NCBI GenBank assembly: GCA_947000775.1
Contig: CAMQGK010000514.1
Location: forward strand, 2,702,001 to 2,766,000
From: Pterois miles
Lineage: Eukaryota; Chordata; Actinopteri; Perciformes; Scorpaenidae
DNA: 64,000 bases
Reading direction: 5' to 3'
The position numbers and the translations under genes were made by a program. Below are positions 17,539 through 32,500 of the stretch, one piece after another (position 1 is the stretch's first letter; every line of letters starts with the position of its first letter). The notes beneath the pieces were generated by a model. That model made no database searches. It was not told where the DNA came from and worked only from the letters and a program-made list of their open reading frames with translations.

Positions 17539-20500
17539 CTGCAGACACACACGTTTATGAGCGTTCATGTGTTCACAACAGAGATGCTCGCTGATAAAGC
17601 TACGGCAGAGCTCACCAGACGGGGCGGGTGCAGCTGGTGGTGGTGCGGATGCGGGGCTTGACGTAGTCGTAGTAGCCCTGGTTCTTGTGCTCCTCCTGAC
17701 ACCACACCAGATCGGCGTCTTGATAACGGTCAGTCTCTGCTTTCACCAGATCAAACGGGAACGGCGAGAGCTGAGGACAGAAGGAAAAATCTGATATTAA
17801 AACTGCTTCAATTTGGGGCATAATCCCGCTTGTAGTTCCCAGTATTTAGGGGACATGCTCTAGTTAACGTTGGCCGCAACATCTTCATCCCCAGTTTTAA
17901 GCCAGTAATTCTTTACATTTTGCCAAACTGTCTCCACTAAAAGTATGCTGATCTATCTATTAGCAGCTCCTGTCTGCAGTGAACCCATGGATGTATAGAC
18001 AACTATCACTGGAGTACTGTGATACTGAAGAAAACTTCAAAATGTGAAGCTTCTCAGGAAAGTTCTGCATTAATAAGAAGTGCATTTTTTTCTGATTTCT
18101 AAGTGGATTTATGGATACTTATTGATTACAAAGAAACCTTAATTGAATCCTTTAACTGCCCTGAAGTTCTTCAGCTTCATGGAAGTATAATACTAAATTG
18201 TTGGATTACTGCTTTAAAGTACAGACAACTATCAATGGAGTACTGTGATACTGAAGAAAACTTAAAAACATGACTATTCTCAGCGAGTTCTGCAGCTATA
18301 AGGAGCGTCTTTTTCTGTGATTTCTAAGCAGATTTATGGACATTTATTTATTGTTTCTACAGTAGCCCAGAACAGACAAACCGAAGTCTGTCTCTTTCAT
18401 GTTTTTACGTCACCTGAAGGCCACCGTAGTTCTCAACACGCTTGTGAAACTGCGGTAACATAAGCTGCTAAACTGTAAAACCACTTGTCGCCGTCTGACT
18501 TACATTGCTCTTAAAGTCGTGTTATTATGGTATGGACGGCCTCTGAGTGAGGACAACGGCGTTACCATGGTTTTGCAATCGATGACTCAAGTAACCTCGG
18601 TCTTGTAAAGGGAGGAGTGAGCGGACTGTTGGTTACTACTAGATTTCACCAAATATTACACACTGGACTTTTAAAAAATGTATGTGACAGTTTGTACTTA
18701 AAGCTTGTGATATATTCATTTCCTATATCCCACATAGAAAAAAACGCAATACAAAAGTACATTATATTGCCCACCTCTAGTATGATCGAGAGGAAGTATT
18801 AAGACAGTGGCATTAGAAGAAAGGTCAAAGGGTCCTAAATATCTTTATGAATCATCCTCTGGGGATCATGAAGACCTCTACCTAGTATTAGTCTGGCTAG
18901 TAATTTGAGATGCTGACAGCCAACTATCTAACTTAACCTTCCTTAAGGTGAAAAACATGTGATGGATGGACAGACATATTAAAGATATGGAACAAGAGGA
19001 AGTCAACATCTTTCCCCCCTTCTACCTGTTCGATGCGGACCACAGCCACAGCGTCGTCCATGCCTCTGTTCTTGCGTTCTCGTGTCAGTTCATAGTAGAT
19101 CTTTCCGGTGCAGAGGATGACTCTCTTCACCTTCTCTGGGCTGGCGGCTGCAGGCCCGTCATCTGGGATTATACGCTTAAAGTGTGTGGCTGCAGGACAA
19201 CAAACGCACAAAAAACTCTCAACAGCACATTGAGAATGAGGCCAGACCTTCAGCAGAGAGGAGGTTCACATCGTCTCACCTGGAAGCATGTCCTCAAAGC
19301 TGGACTTGGCCTCGGGGTGGCGCAGCAGCGACTTGGGAGTGAACACTATCAGCTGAGGAGATAAAGAGAGAACATGCTCAGTGACTGTGAACCCTGTCAG
19401 GCTGTGAGCTGAGTCACACTTCACAGACAGTTTCCGTCAGTTTGATGGACAGGGTTGTAAATATTCCATCATAATTTATTGTATTTTCATTCTGGGAGGA
19501 GTCTGTGATTGTAATCCAGTATACTTGTTGTAAAATTAGGTGTATGTCTCCTCACAGGCAGCAGGTTCCTGCACAGCCCTGGCTCGGTGACTAGGAAACA
19601 AACACAGTGGATCGGACCGAGCCATGACGGGCTGAACCAAATGTTATTTTTTGCTTTTAGAGCTTCTATTGAGGTTTTCAAATAAAGCTTTCAAATGTCT
19701 GTTAATACAGGTGCAAGCCTTCCTTTGTGCATGGCAGCAAGTGGGAGAGCAAACGCTTTCTGACTGCGGTGAGAATGTTGTTTTTGAAAGGCTAAACACC
19801 TCCAAATCCCAGCTGACACTGGGTGAAGGCGGGGTTCACCCTGGACAGGTCACCAGTCCATCACAGGCCTGACACATAGAGACAGGCAACCATTCACGCT
19901 CACATTCACACCTACAGGAAGTGGGAATAAACCGGACAACCCGGAGAAAACCCACACCGACACTGACAACATGCTAACTCTACACTGAGGGCCTCAAGCC
20001 AGATTCTAACCTGCGCCCCTTTTGCTAACCACTGCACCACCATGCAGCCAGAAGCAGAATATTTCATTTGATAAAAACATGTTGTGAATTTTGGAAATTA
20101 CATCTGTCTTTTTTCAGTAAATTTTGAGTTTTGCACTGAGACAGTAGCATAATTAATATACAGAACAAGCTGATAGATTATGCATTATAAAGGCGTGGAG
20201 GGAAAAGATGAACACATAGACACTTTTCATGTCATCACATATGAAGCAGATGAATGATTTCTCTCCCCGTAGTCTCATTAGTCTGAAGCATAAACTGCAT
20301 ATAAGGATGGACGACAGCTCCAAAAGTGAAACTATTCAGCTAAGGCGACCTCTGTTGACAGAGTGTCACTTACAGGCTTCCTGAAGGGCTGCAGGATCTG
20401 TCTGCGGAGGACATGGAAGTAATTAGCAGGAGTAGAGCAGTTGACGACGATCCAGTTACAGTCGTACAGCTGACGCACCGCAAAGTCCTCCGTCAGTTTC

Positions 20501-23500
20501 TGATAAAAGGAAGAACATACACAACTCATTAACAGACAGCCTCTTACTTCTATTTGGGGGATAATCATGCCGTACATTTTGCAGCTACAACTATAACGCT
20601 TTGGAGGATGTAAACAGGAAGTGCTATGGATTCAGTCAGTTACGGTGTGTCTTTTGCATATACTGTATGTACTCACATATTGGCAAATTAAAAGTATGCT
20701 GAATGGCCACAGGTCAGATTCAAACCCGAGGCCTCTACAGTAAGGACTCTGCTGCAGACCTGCTCTACCAAGTGAGTTAACACAATTTTTTAATGTCAAA
20801 CTCACTATATTTGCTTCATTTGAGTCTATGTGGAGGTAGAAGGAAGTTACCACTTTTATTGTTGTAGTCTGAGAAGTGTGACATCATATCCGTTATCTAT
20901 CCGTCAACCAAAACAAACTGCGAGCCGAAATGACAGTAAAGAATGGAAACAGTTTGGGCATAAAGATGATGCAGCATAAAGATGATCGGTGAGTCACCGC
21001 TGCTGCTGCTATCTACAGTATGTTGGTGAGCTTCCAGATCAGCTGAGCAAACTACAACAACTACCTTCCTGGTGTTTTTAAGACACCTGCATGCACCTGT
21101 CTCTTTCAACCCTGCACACTGTCTTTACCCTGCTTCAGCTCTCCAGGCTGGCTTTTTTAGCATGCACTTTTGAGATGGTCACATAAGATGCCAGGCTTTG
21201 ATATTTGGTCATGACATTGAAATAACATCAGATGACCTGGTCACTGCACTATCTACCCCACCGTGATTTTTAGACTATTTGTTTACTGTTTTGGAAAATT
21301 GGCATCATAGAAAATCAAGTCGTTTCTTTTCCCACCATAAGGACAAACAATCACCTGGATTAAAAAGTGTGAATCTGATGAATATGAGCAAAAATCAGAA
21401 GTTCTGAGGAGCGACGACAAACTCACAGGGAAAACATCGGGGTCATCATTGCACATCTGTAGAAACCTTTCAGGGCGGGCAGACGAGTGCTCTGGGCCCT
21501 GAGAGGAAGAGACAACATTGAAAACTAATCGAGAAATGAGGTGTATTTTTCTAACAGAGCTCCTGTGAGAATGTAGCTCAGCACCGATCACAAGGTGATC
21601 ACAGCATCAGGAGGTAAGTCAGATAACTCAGAGATAAATGCAGAAAGTGGCACATCCAGTTTCTTACCATTCCCTCCATTCCATGAGGAAGCAGCAGCAC
21701 GATGCCGTTCTGTCTGACCCACTTGGCCTGACCTGAGCTGATGAACTGGTCGATAATGCACTGGGCTGTGTTGTGAAAGTCGCCGAACTGGGCCTCCCAC
21801 AGCACCAGCGCGTTGGGACTGGCCATGGCGAAGCCTAATTCAAAACCTGCACATGGAAACGGGCGTAAAACAGATTCAGGTTCTGTGACGAGCCAATAAA
21901 ATACTTTTCCAAAGTTTGTTCTCCAACTTATGAAAAGACACCACTGCACATAGTCCTGTTCTGACGGCAAGCATCAATTTGGCTTTGATTTATCAGCGCT
22001 ATAATTTCATTATCATAATAATAAATAATAACTGGAATCATTTTGTTAGGAAACAAATATTTTTGTTGCATCAGTGATAGGATACATCTTTTTTTAGTGA
22101 ACATCCTTTTTAGTGAAAAAAATAAGGTAATCATATATATGTATAGTATAGTATGTATGTATGAGTGTTCATGTTTCTATATGCAGAAATATTTTGGATC
22201 AACGTGTTTTGTGTTTATCTAGTAAAAGATTTTAGTATTATTGTATGTTTTTTTATTCATCACATAATTTCAACACTGCATTGGTTACCACTCACCTAGT
22301 ACTCCGTACTCAGACAGAGAGCTGTTGCAGACGGTGTACGGAGCTTGATCGGGGGAGATGTAGTTCATCGGGATGCAGACCCGCTTATCAACGTTCTGGT
22401 CGTGAAGAACGTGGTGTCGATGGCTTGAAGCACAGAAAAGAAACGTGAGAATCCCTACGGAGCTAATATATTTATAACATCTTAAATTCAGCGAGGAACA
22501 TATTATATACATAAATACTAAAAAAAAACAGGTGCAGCTCATTAAATAGATATTCAGGTGCAATAACCTGCTATTAATATTAGAAACAAAAAGAAGAAAT
22601 TAAGCAAACTGGTTAAAACAAAATGAGCATTCATCTGTTTCTTTTTCCTGACAGAAACAACTCCATTTCATTGAGTATTTTTCACCTTTTTCTGTAGCTG
22701 ATGGGTTTAAATCATCTTTTCCAGTTTTCCAATTTTTCAGATGTTTACCAGATGTAAAATGTGAAAGAGCCCATAACGACATGTTCTGTTCAGTCTAACA
22801 GTTTTATTCCTATAATGTGTGGAGAGAAACAATCAAGCCCCAACTCTCCAAACTGGAAATCTCGCAAAATCTCTTGCAATCAATCGTAACTTTATTGTAA
22901 AAAAAACTTGGCGAACGACAGCCGAATTAGCATTGTTAATTTTTTACACTACTTTGTACTGAAAATTCACAAAGAAAATAGAAAAAGATATGGATGAAGT
23001 CATGGAGACAGGTTAAATGAACACAAGTTGGTCCTCCATCTCTGAGCTCCATCTTACTTCATGCTTTGTGTTTAGCATTAGCTCGTGCATTAGGTCGTGC
23101 ATTAGCTCGTGCGTTAGCTCGTGCATTAGCTCGTGCATTAGCTCGTGCATTAGCTGCGGCTGCCATGTCAGCGGTGGTTCTTCAGCCAGCTTGGTTCTCT
23201 ATTGGCTGTTGTTCTTTCCCACATGACTGTGTCATTGGCTGTCCTGTATTTATTTATATACAGTATATATTTATATCTTAAAGATAATCCGAAGAAGGAT
23301 TAACAAATCTGAGCTTTGCTGTTGATTGTTGGGAGGGAGGAATTGGACCCATAATCAGCCTGATTCTCATGTAGCGTGTAAGTGGCATTACCTGAAAGTT
23401 CCCCTCTCCACATCCTGTCCACTGAGGCGTACGTGGATCCCGTCTTTGAGCAGAGAGCCAAACGCCATGTATTCCCCGAGGGCCCAGTCGCACACTCGCT

Positions 23501-26500
23501 GATTCACCATATTTGCACGGCCCTTTAGGATACGACTCAGACCTGAAACACGGAGCATTGAATACAGATTTAAAAGAGACAAGTCTGGACGATGTTGTTG
23601 AAACGGGAGGACGAGGGCGGACGGTACCTCCGTGTATGGTGAAGTCCTCCACAGGGACAGAGGCAGCAATGTTTCCAATATGGCTGAGCTCCTCTTCACT
23701 GATGCCAGTGGAAGGGCAGTTCATACTTTTGGGCTGTCCCTCCAAAGTGAAAAAATCTAGAAACACACACATATCCATGAAAGAAATGTCCAGGCACTGT
23801 ACTGCGATTTGAATATCACAACCATAAGCCTCCTTACCGGGCCACGGTGAGTCCAGCCAGTGCTTGATGTGAAGGATCTTCTCATCTTTGGAGCGAGCGT
23901 AAGCTTCCTCGCAGATTTTGTCGTACCTTGCAACTTCCTCCTGAAAGAGAAAGTTCAGAGTGCTTGTCTCCAAAGTAGTGGCTACTTGCCTGCCTTGTGC
24001 ATAAGAACTTATTACTCAGGCACAAGCCTGTATACTGTATAACGTATTCACCTCCTCCAGACAGCGACAGGGTTTGACAGTTTGAGTTGTGGCCTCTTTC
24101 AGAACAGGAAGAAGGTGTTTGTTTCCCTAATGGGACCTAATTCATTTCTCTAATAGCTGACAATGTTGAGGGAAAAACTGTCATAACGGATGTTTTTATT
24201 CTGATAAAAATATAAACTAAAAACAATCAAAAAATGCCACATATTGTTTTAAACAAGCTAATGTTAATTTTACATAAATGAAAGAGGTACCTGCAGCAAA
24301 ATATAATGAATATAATGACAAACAAATAGATAAGGGTTAGGTTCTCCTATAGAGTGAGGGGAGGCAGAGCACTTTTGCGTGAATAACCTGTTGACTTCTC
24401 CAAGGTTTCAATAAATGATAACGTAAAGTGCTGAAGAAGAGAAGAAAAAGGCCTACTACCACACATGCATAAGAGCAAATATTTCTCCCTCTTCATTATG
24501 TCTCACCAATCAGAGACGTCTTGCCCCTCACTGACAATAAAACCTGCTTTTCCTCATTCATCTGGCAGAACAAAGCTTTTTGCATCTGTGGAGAAAACAG
24601 CACCTTGACACTGAAAAGGTAAATGTGACACAGTAAATTTCTCCACTGTGGGACTAATAAACGAATATCTTATCTTATCTTATCTTTAACTGTTAAAAGA
24701 CGTCACACGATGCATGATTGTGAACGCAGACAACAACCACCTTGTCCACTACGTTTGCGTGTGCATATTCTGCAGTATCTACAGGTTGCTTTACCTCATA
24801 GGTTTGTGCTGTGACGATTCCCTCGGCGATGACTTTTTCAGCAAACTTCTGCAGCACTCCTTTCTGCTTCTTGATCTGCTTGTACATCAGTGGCTGGGTG
24901 AACATCGGCTCGTCCATCTCATTGTGGCCGTTACGTCTGTAGCACACCTGAATGTGAGGAGCGTTTTTATTAATTATGTAAAGCAGCAGGGACAATAAGG
25001 CAGTTAATCTCAGTTAAATACTTTGCTTCATATACTGTACACGCTTGATGTTGTGTAGGCAGTCTGTTGGAAAATGTGACCTGCAGCTGTGTGATTCTGT
25101 GGCGAAGTGCATCCAAACTAACAGTTTAACTTTTTGTGGCGAGTAGCAGCCAGAGAGGACACCCAGCCACTCCTGTGACATGTTGATCTATGTTAGAAAT
25201 AATTTCACACATGAACACACCTCCCGGTAGCAGAAAAATGTAATTACTGTGCGCCACACTTCGCTGAAGGCTGGTGTGTAGACGTAGCCAGTGGGGGATT
25301 TCCATCCTCTGGGTCAGGCTGGGTTTCCCACATTTTCTTTAGTTCACAGTTCTGTTTTGAGCTGCTGAAAATGCTTTTCCTTTCTGTTCTATTATTAACT
25401 CCTCTAGTCTCTTTCCCATAAACCTCCTCTGTGCAAATGGTCTCTCTGAATCGAACACAGGAGGGCGTCCTGGTGACCTCTCCTACTTTCAGTCTTTCCT
25501 CTCAACCTGCTGCTATACTTTCTGTTGGGCCTCCCTCTTCCATTTATGGGAAGCTGGAACTAATGCAATAAATGCCAGTAGATGAGTAAAATGTCTTGAC
25601 TGCCACCTTAAAAACACCCAAACCATGATTCATCAGTAGAGGAAACTCTGTGCATAACTCACCAGGTCTACGACTACATCTTTATGGAAGGTGGTCCTCC
25701 ACTCGGCTGCCACTTTACACACATACATCACAGCCTCTGGGTCGTCTGCGTTGACGTGGAAGATGGGAGCATTGACGACCCGTGCAACATCTGTAGGATA
25801 AGGTGATGAACGCGCCATCCTGGGATCTGTGGTGAAACCGATCTGTGTGGATGACAGTATTTGTTACTGCATTAAACTCAAACTAAATCTCTAAATCTCT
25901 TTCATTTCCATTTCATGCTGTGAATTCAGTAAAAGCCCAAAATAAAGTAATGAGGGGTAAATTAAAAGTTGATCGAATTGAGCTTTCAAAAGCAGGACTG
26001 GTGATCATTCCATGAAATATTTTTTTTTCTCTCACCGCCGCCGACTTGCACGCCTCCAAATAAAACAACACAGCGTGTCTTACTGGTAGACTGCAGCTGT
26101 GCTTTTCAAGACAGTGGCCACTGAGTCGGAGATGACAGACAACAGAACTGGAAAATCCTCCTGCTTCCCCGACGTCACCGGTGTGGCCACATTTTGACTT
26201 CCTCATGAGTTATGGTATGAAACAATGAACAAACATGCATTCATCTTTGTTTTGACTTCCTACTAAATTACCGCAAATTCATCATCGTCATTGCAGCGTG
26301 CAGATTTTGGTTGCTCAGTAACAGCAGGCACAACAGTAGCGCTACCTCCAAGGCACCTTGGATAAAAGGATGCAAGCGGCACAGCTTTAGATGTGAACGG
26401 CCTCCTTAATGTGATGCATTCCCAAAGAAATATGGCAGTTATGTCACACTTAATATCATGTAGTCTCTCTTTTCTTTAGATTATTTTTTTGGCATTTTAG

Positions 26501-29500
26501 CCTTTACTGACATAGTGGATAGTTTAGGAAGGGGGTGACATGCAGAAAGGGCCACATGCTGGATTCGAACCCGAATCAGTGCAGTTAGGACTCAGCCTTG
26601 TTATATGGGCGCCTGCTATACCAACTGAGCTATCGAGGTGCCCATAGCTCCTCTTTTTGATAAGGACAGTTGTTACGAAGGTTACTTTACGATTCAAGAC
26701 TCAAAAGTCTAACAATGGCATAGATGTCAAAAAATTTAAAGAAATGTTTAAATCGCCAATCGAATCGTGGATTTAGAATGGTGACACCCTGAGCAATGAA
26801 GAGGTGAAATGAGGATGTGTTGTTTTTATGATTTCACACGACTTCAACAGGCTGACTTTGCCGACCTGATTGTTGACCACCACGTGAATGGTGCCATGCG
26901 TGGTGTAGGATGGCAGGTCAGACAGGTGGAACGTCTCGTACACGATACCCTGGCCTGCAAACGCAGCATCACCATGAAGCAGGATGGACATCACCTGTGA
27001 ATTCATCAAAGAGTTAGGAAAAAGAGCAAAGGTTTCCTTTAAAATATTAAATACCGCTTAATGGCATATTAATACATTAAGGCCTGAAGGGCCTGCCTGA
27101 AAAAACAAAAAAAAAAAAAACTTATCAACATTTACAAAAACCTTTATTTCTCAGCCTCTGTAGCAGATAGAAACATGAAATAAAAAACATTTAACAGCTT
27201 AGACTTTTGGCTTTGATGAGAACTTATTGGTTTTGTCCTAAAAAATATTACCATTTTTATAAAAGTTACTAAAAAACAAAATTAAAAGAGATGAATAATT
27301 CTAAGACCCATTTTACATTGATGTGTTTACATGTCAGTGAAAAACAGAAAGTGTAATAAAGAAACTGTAACAAATAAGCATACAACAAAATTGGGTCTGT
27401 AATATATAGTCACTAGATGCCATTATCTTACTGAACTGAAAATGTCTAAAACACGAGCATGTGGCATCCTGTCTTAATGGTAGAAATGCTTCAGCAATGC
27501 ATCTGGTCTTAAAGGTATAAATACACAAATGCAGCATCTGGTCTTAATGTGTTAATCACACATTTTTAATTTGTTCAAAATGTGCCTTATAGGGAAATTT
27601 GTCAAGTATTTAATACTTGTCCAGAAACCCTCCCAGGTTCTGACTTTAGCATCAACAATCTGCTCCAATCAGAACATGGCAAACTGTAGCCCAACAGGCA
27701 ACAACAGCTGTCAGTGTGTCAGAGTGCTGACTTGACTATGACTTGATCCAGACTGACTGGGACTATCATAAAGTGGGCATGTCTGTAAAGGGGAGACTGG
27801 TGGGGACCCAGAGAACCCATTTACATCCACACATCTGGAGGTCAGAGGTCAAGGGACCCCTTTGAAGATGGACACGACAGTTTTTGCTTGCCCAAGGTTT
27901 GGAGTGTTATTTAGCCTCCTTCATGACAAACGAATATGACGTGTGTATGTACGTATGACACAGGTTTTCTAGTTTCATGTGATACCAGTATCTTCACTCT
28001 AGGTTTAAAACCAAGTTGCTACAACCTAAAAATCACAAGTTGCTTTAATGCGTTGAAATGTGTTGAAATTAATTTGCTTTAACACGTTGTTATCACGTTA
28101 CGTTTGACAGCCCTAGTCTATATAAAACTCGACATACCCTCTTGCCCTCAGTGTCTCCACAGTAGAACTGCTCAGCTTTGGTCTTCCCCTGCACCACCGG
28201 GTCCACTGCCTCCAGGTGGGACGGGTTCGCCATGAGTGACATCGTGATCTCCCGGTCGCTGACCCGGTTCATTCGCTTGTGATACATCCCCAGGTGATAT
28301 TTCACATCGCCAGACCCCTGAGAGCAGAACATCAGGAGAGACTTAAAGCTAGCATCCTGTAGATAGGTGGGCCTTAACTTTACATGACACAACTGCTCCA
28401 ACTAGTGTTAAATGATTAGTTATCAAATGTTTAGTCTTTAACAGAAAATTACAACCATTAATGCCAATTAATGATTTGGGTAATTTTCCAAAACGTTTTG
28501 CGACTGCAGCATCTCAAATGTGCCTAGTCACATTGCTTTACTCTCTTCATTCATTTTAAACTGAATATCTTTGGGTTGTGGCTTGTTGGTTGATCAACAC
28601 AAGCTACTTAAATGAATCATTTGACATTTTGGTGAACACGCTTATTTACCGTATTGCCAAGAGTTAGATGAGAAGATACAGAGTATGTTGCCTAAAACGT
28701 GGAAACAGGGAAACAGCTACTGTTAAAGAAAGCCATGCTAGCTATTTCCCTGTTTCCATTCTTTGTGCCAAGCTAAGCTAAGCTAAGCTAATAGCCTGCT
28801 GGCTTTGGCTTCATGATCTTCTCATTGCACTTTCAGCAAGAAAGTGAATAAGTGTATTTCCCTAAATAACAAACAATTCATTTAAAGATGTCATTTTGGG
28901 CTCTGAGAAACTGTGTGACATTTTATAGCCTATACGAATAATCAATGAATCAACAGATTAACTGGCAGTCAATATAATCAATGCTTGCAGCCTTACAATG
29001 ACTGATTACTACTGAAAGGACTTTCATCAAAGTCAACGTTCAAACCTCGTCAGCAGCTTCTAGTTTAGAGTCGAACTGGCAGAAGATTTGGTCCAGATCC
29101 TTCCGGATCACGTTAGCCAGCACATTCAGCCTCCCTCTGGAGATAGAAAAACACACACGGTAAACACATGGGGTTGTATATACGGTCAATATGAGCTCTA
29201 CGTCAATGTCATTTGATTGATCAGTACAGCGTGATCATGAATCTGTAGGTTCAGAAGGCAGACTGAAACGTGTAGTGTGATTAATAAAAAACGCCAGTGT
29301 GATTATTGTATTAGATGTACTGTCATTGTTTACCTGTGAGGCATCCCCATGATCACACTCTCCACTCCGCTCTGACTGGAGTGGTCGATGATGGTCTTGA
29401 GGGCCGGGATGAGCGATTCGCAGCCCTCCAGACCGAACCGCTTCTCCGAAGACCACTTCCTCTGGAGGAACTCCTCAAACCTGTGAACAGGTGATGGTGC

Positions 29501-32500
29501 TGCTGCATCACATTGTGGCTGAAAGCATCAATCCCCCTCCCCAGAAACACGTTCTCGCCCTCCAGCTGCATTCCCAGTTAATTACTGAGGAATGTGAAGA
29601 AACACAGACAGACCTGGTGGATCGGATCATTCTGTTCAGAAGAGTCCTCTTCTCCTCCTGACTGAACTGCATGACCCCCGGCGTCTCAAACTTCTGTCTG
29701 ATCCACTGGCACTGCTCCACGTCGTTAATGAACATAAACTCTACTCCGATGTGCTGACAGTAGGCCATCTACAGGACAGACGTTTGAGGGTCAGACAGAA
29801 GGTTACTGAGGCTGTTCTGCTGTATCGCATGTCCTGTTAAACTTGGACAATGTCTGTCCAACCAAATTAAGACAAAGGAACAGATCTGGGAGTGATTTCT
29901 GACTCTAAATTTTATTTGCCATGATGATGATTTTTAATATATTATTGATTACTTTTAAACCTCGTCATGGCCTTGCTCCTTGCTATATTAAATTATATGT
30001 ATTATTTAGAACGCTGACTTGACTAGGACTTGATCCAGACTGACTGGGACTATCATAAAGTGGGCATGTCTGTAAAGGGGAGACTGGTGGGGACCCAGAG
30101 AACCCATTGACATTCACACATCTGGAGGTCAGAGCTCAAGGGACTGAAAATGTTGACAGTTTTTCCGTCACCTAACTTTCGTGTAAGTTCAGAGCGTTAT
30201 TTAGCCTCCTTTGTGACAACCTTAGCTTTAAAACTGAGCCGCTACATCCTCCGAAACCTCCTTGAAAGCCCTATAAATTTCATTTGCCATCATTAGCCTC
30301 TTTATACTGGCTCACAGTATGTTTTGGAATTTATTTTTAAAATATTATTGATTACTTAAGGCTCTTCATGGCCACGTCCCTTACTATATTATAGTATTAT
30401 ATAATATATATAATATTAGAAACCTATTTTAAACCATAGCTCCATATAAGTCTGTATGTAGCTTGAGAGCTTCAAGATCTTTTACCTGTTCCTGATTTAT
30501 ATCTCTATATTTATATTTATGTTCCTCAACTGCGGATCACCCTACCATCAAACTGTATATTTATTACATCTTTATTTTTTCAGTACTTGAACTCAATAAA
30601 GATGAATATTATCTTGATCTTAGAATGGAAAATTTGAAATTAAAGACGCTTTCTATTCTGGGTTTTAATTTGGGGTAAACCCTTTTTAGCTTCATTATTT
30701 TTAGTATTGTAATCAAACTTACAAACTTCAAACTGCACTTATTGTTTTATATTTTTATTTTCTGAACATTGTTTTTAATGAAGCATTTGGAGTGCATCTC
30801 TGTATAAATGCTATAGATATAATAGTAAGTTTAAGTGCTGTACACAAAGTTTTTTACACTGTTGACCCATTTAAAAGTATTTTACCTCCAGGCGTCGTAT
30901 GATCTCTCTGAGAGGCAGAGAGCTCTCGCTGCCACCGATGAAGGTGGTGGTGGGAAGCCGGAACACCTTGTCCAAGTCAGATTCAGTCAGCCCGTAAAAA
31001 CCTGTTGAACAGACATTCACGTGAGGAAACAGCCCACCGAACGAGCACAGGCAGGCAAACTAGGTCAAGGTGGGGAGGGGGAAATGGGAGCAAAACACCA
31101 CGTGACTGACATATAACCAAGAAACAGACGATAAAACAAGGGCACAGGAAACACCGCCGAATTCATGATCCCTGCTGTTTTATTTTCATCTTCACTATTA
31201 TAACTCCCTGAGCAACTGTCTAATCTGCCAGATTACATTTAGTCCACAATGCTGCAGCCAAACACCTGTCAGGACTAGAAACATTACAAGACTCCTGCTT
31301 CTTTCTTCTTTGCAACTTCTTTGAAAAATAAAGTGGTAAATTTGCAAGAAGAAAAAAACCACAAATTTACAAGAAAAAACTTTGATAATCTCAGATTAAA
31401 GTGGTACGTTAATGAGAAAAAACGAGATATTCTCCGAAATTAAAGAGGTAGATTTACGAGAAAAGAACTTTGAAATTCTCAGATCAATGTGGAAAATTAA
31501 TAAGACAAAAAACTTGGATATTTTCTAAGATTATAGTGGTAAATTTACAAGAAAAAATTATTAATTTATTTAATTTAAGAATAAAACTTTGATATTGTCA
31601 GATTAAAGTGTAAGTGTAAAAACTGGGATACTCTGAAATTAAACCGGTAAATTTATGAGAAAAAAAATCACAAATTTACTAGAAAACTTTGATATTATCT
31701 GAGATTATAAAATCATTGTGAGAAAGAAAACAACCTTTTTTACGTAACTTATTTTTACGTATGTATGTTTTTTTTCTCGTAAATCTGCCAATTTTATCAC
31801 TTTACTTTTTTCTCGGAATAGTACCCCCCAGCATATAATTTATTATTATTTTTTTTTTTTTTATCTACAATGGACATATACACCGTCAAACCAAATTTAC
31901 GTCTTTGAAAACCAAAAGGCGTCTAACTTACTATCATATATGAATGAAAGAAGAGCAACAAATCCTCACATAAAATGATTGATGGATATATCAGAGAGTT
32001 CCCAGTTAATTTTCTTCTGATTTGATTAATCTTTGCAGCTCTGAAAGGATCACCGAATATTTAAAACATCTTTTAATTTTCATGTGTGAATGCAGAGCTA
32101 CGTGTAAGTGAGCTACATGGGACCATTGTGGACTCATTCGTAGGTTATCAAGAGAGATTTAGTACTCCTCATTAAGATTAAAATAACCTTTGTGTATTAA
32201 ATCGGTCAGGTAATTATATCCTTTTATCCTTATCGAGGCCAAAGCTCTCTTGTGGTTTCAACACATTCAAAACTAAAACGGATAACAATCTTAAAATGAA
32301 TTCATCAGGACCCCGAGGCTCTGGACTAACCTGCCAAACAAGATCAGGCAGCCCCCCTTTAAAACCTGTAAACCCTGCTGGCATGGTTTCAACCTCAAAC
32401 TATGCAAATTAATAACATTATACTACTACCTTTAATCTATATTTTACATATAATACATTTCTTGGACATTTCCTTGAAAAAGCCAAGAAATTTGGTATTA

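Noticed and set aside
23278..23973. Single 231-aa minus-strand ORF spanning several ogdhl exons
   Set aside because: It runs through introns; conserved blocks belong to separate exons (23940-23838, 23756-23628) and the rest is out of frame.
26561..26645. Possible tRNA gene (intact A and B boxes)
   Set aside because: No full cloverleaf with anticodon stem; it is followed by SINE body sequence. The same reasoning applies to 2641-2841, 20690-20790, 40065-40140 and 44174-44260.
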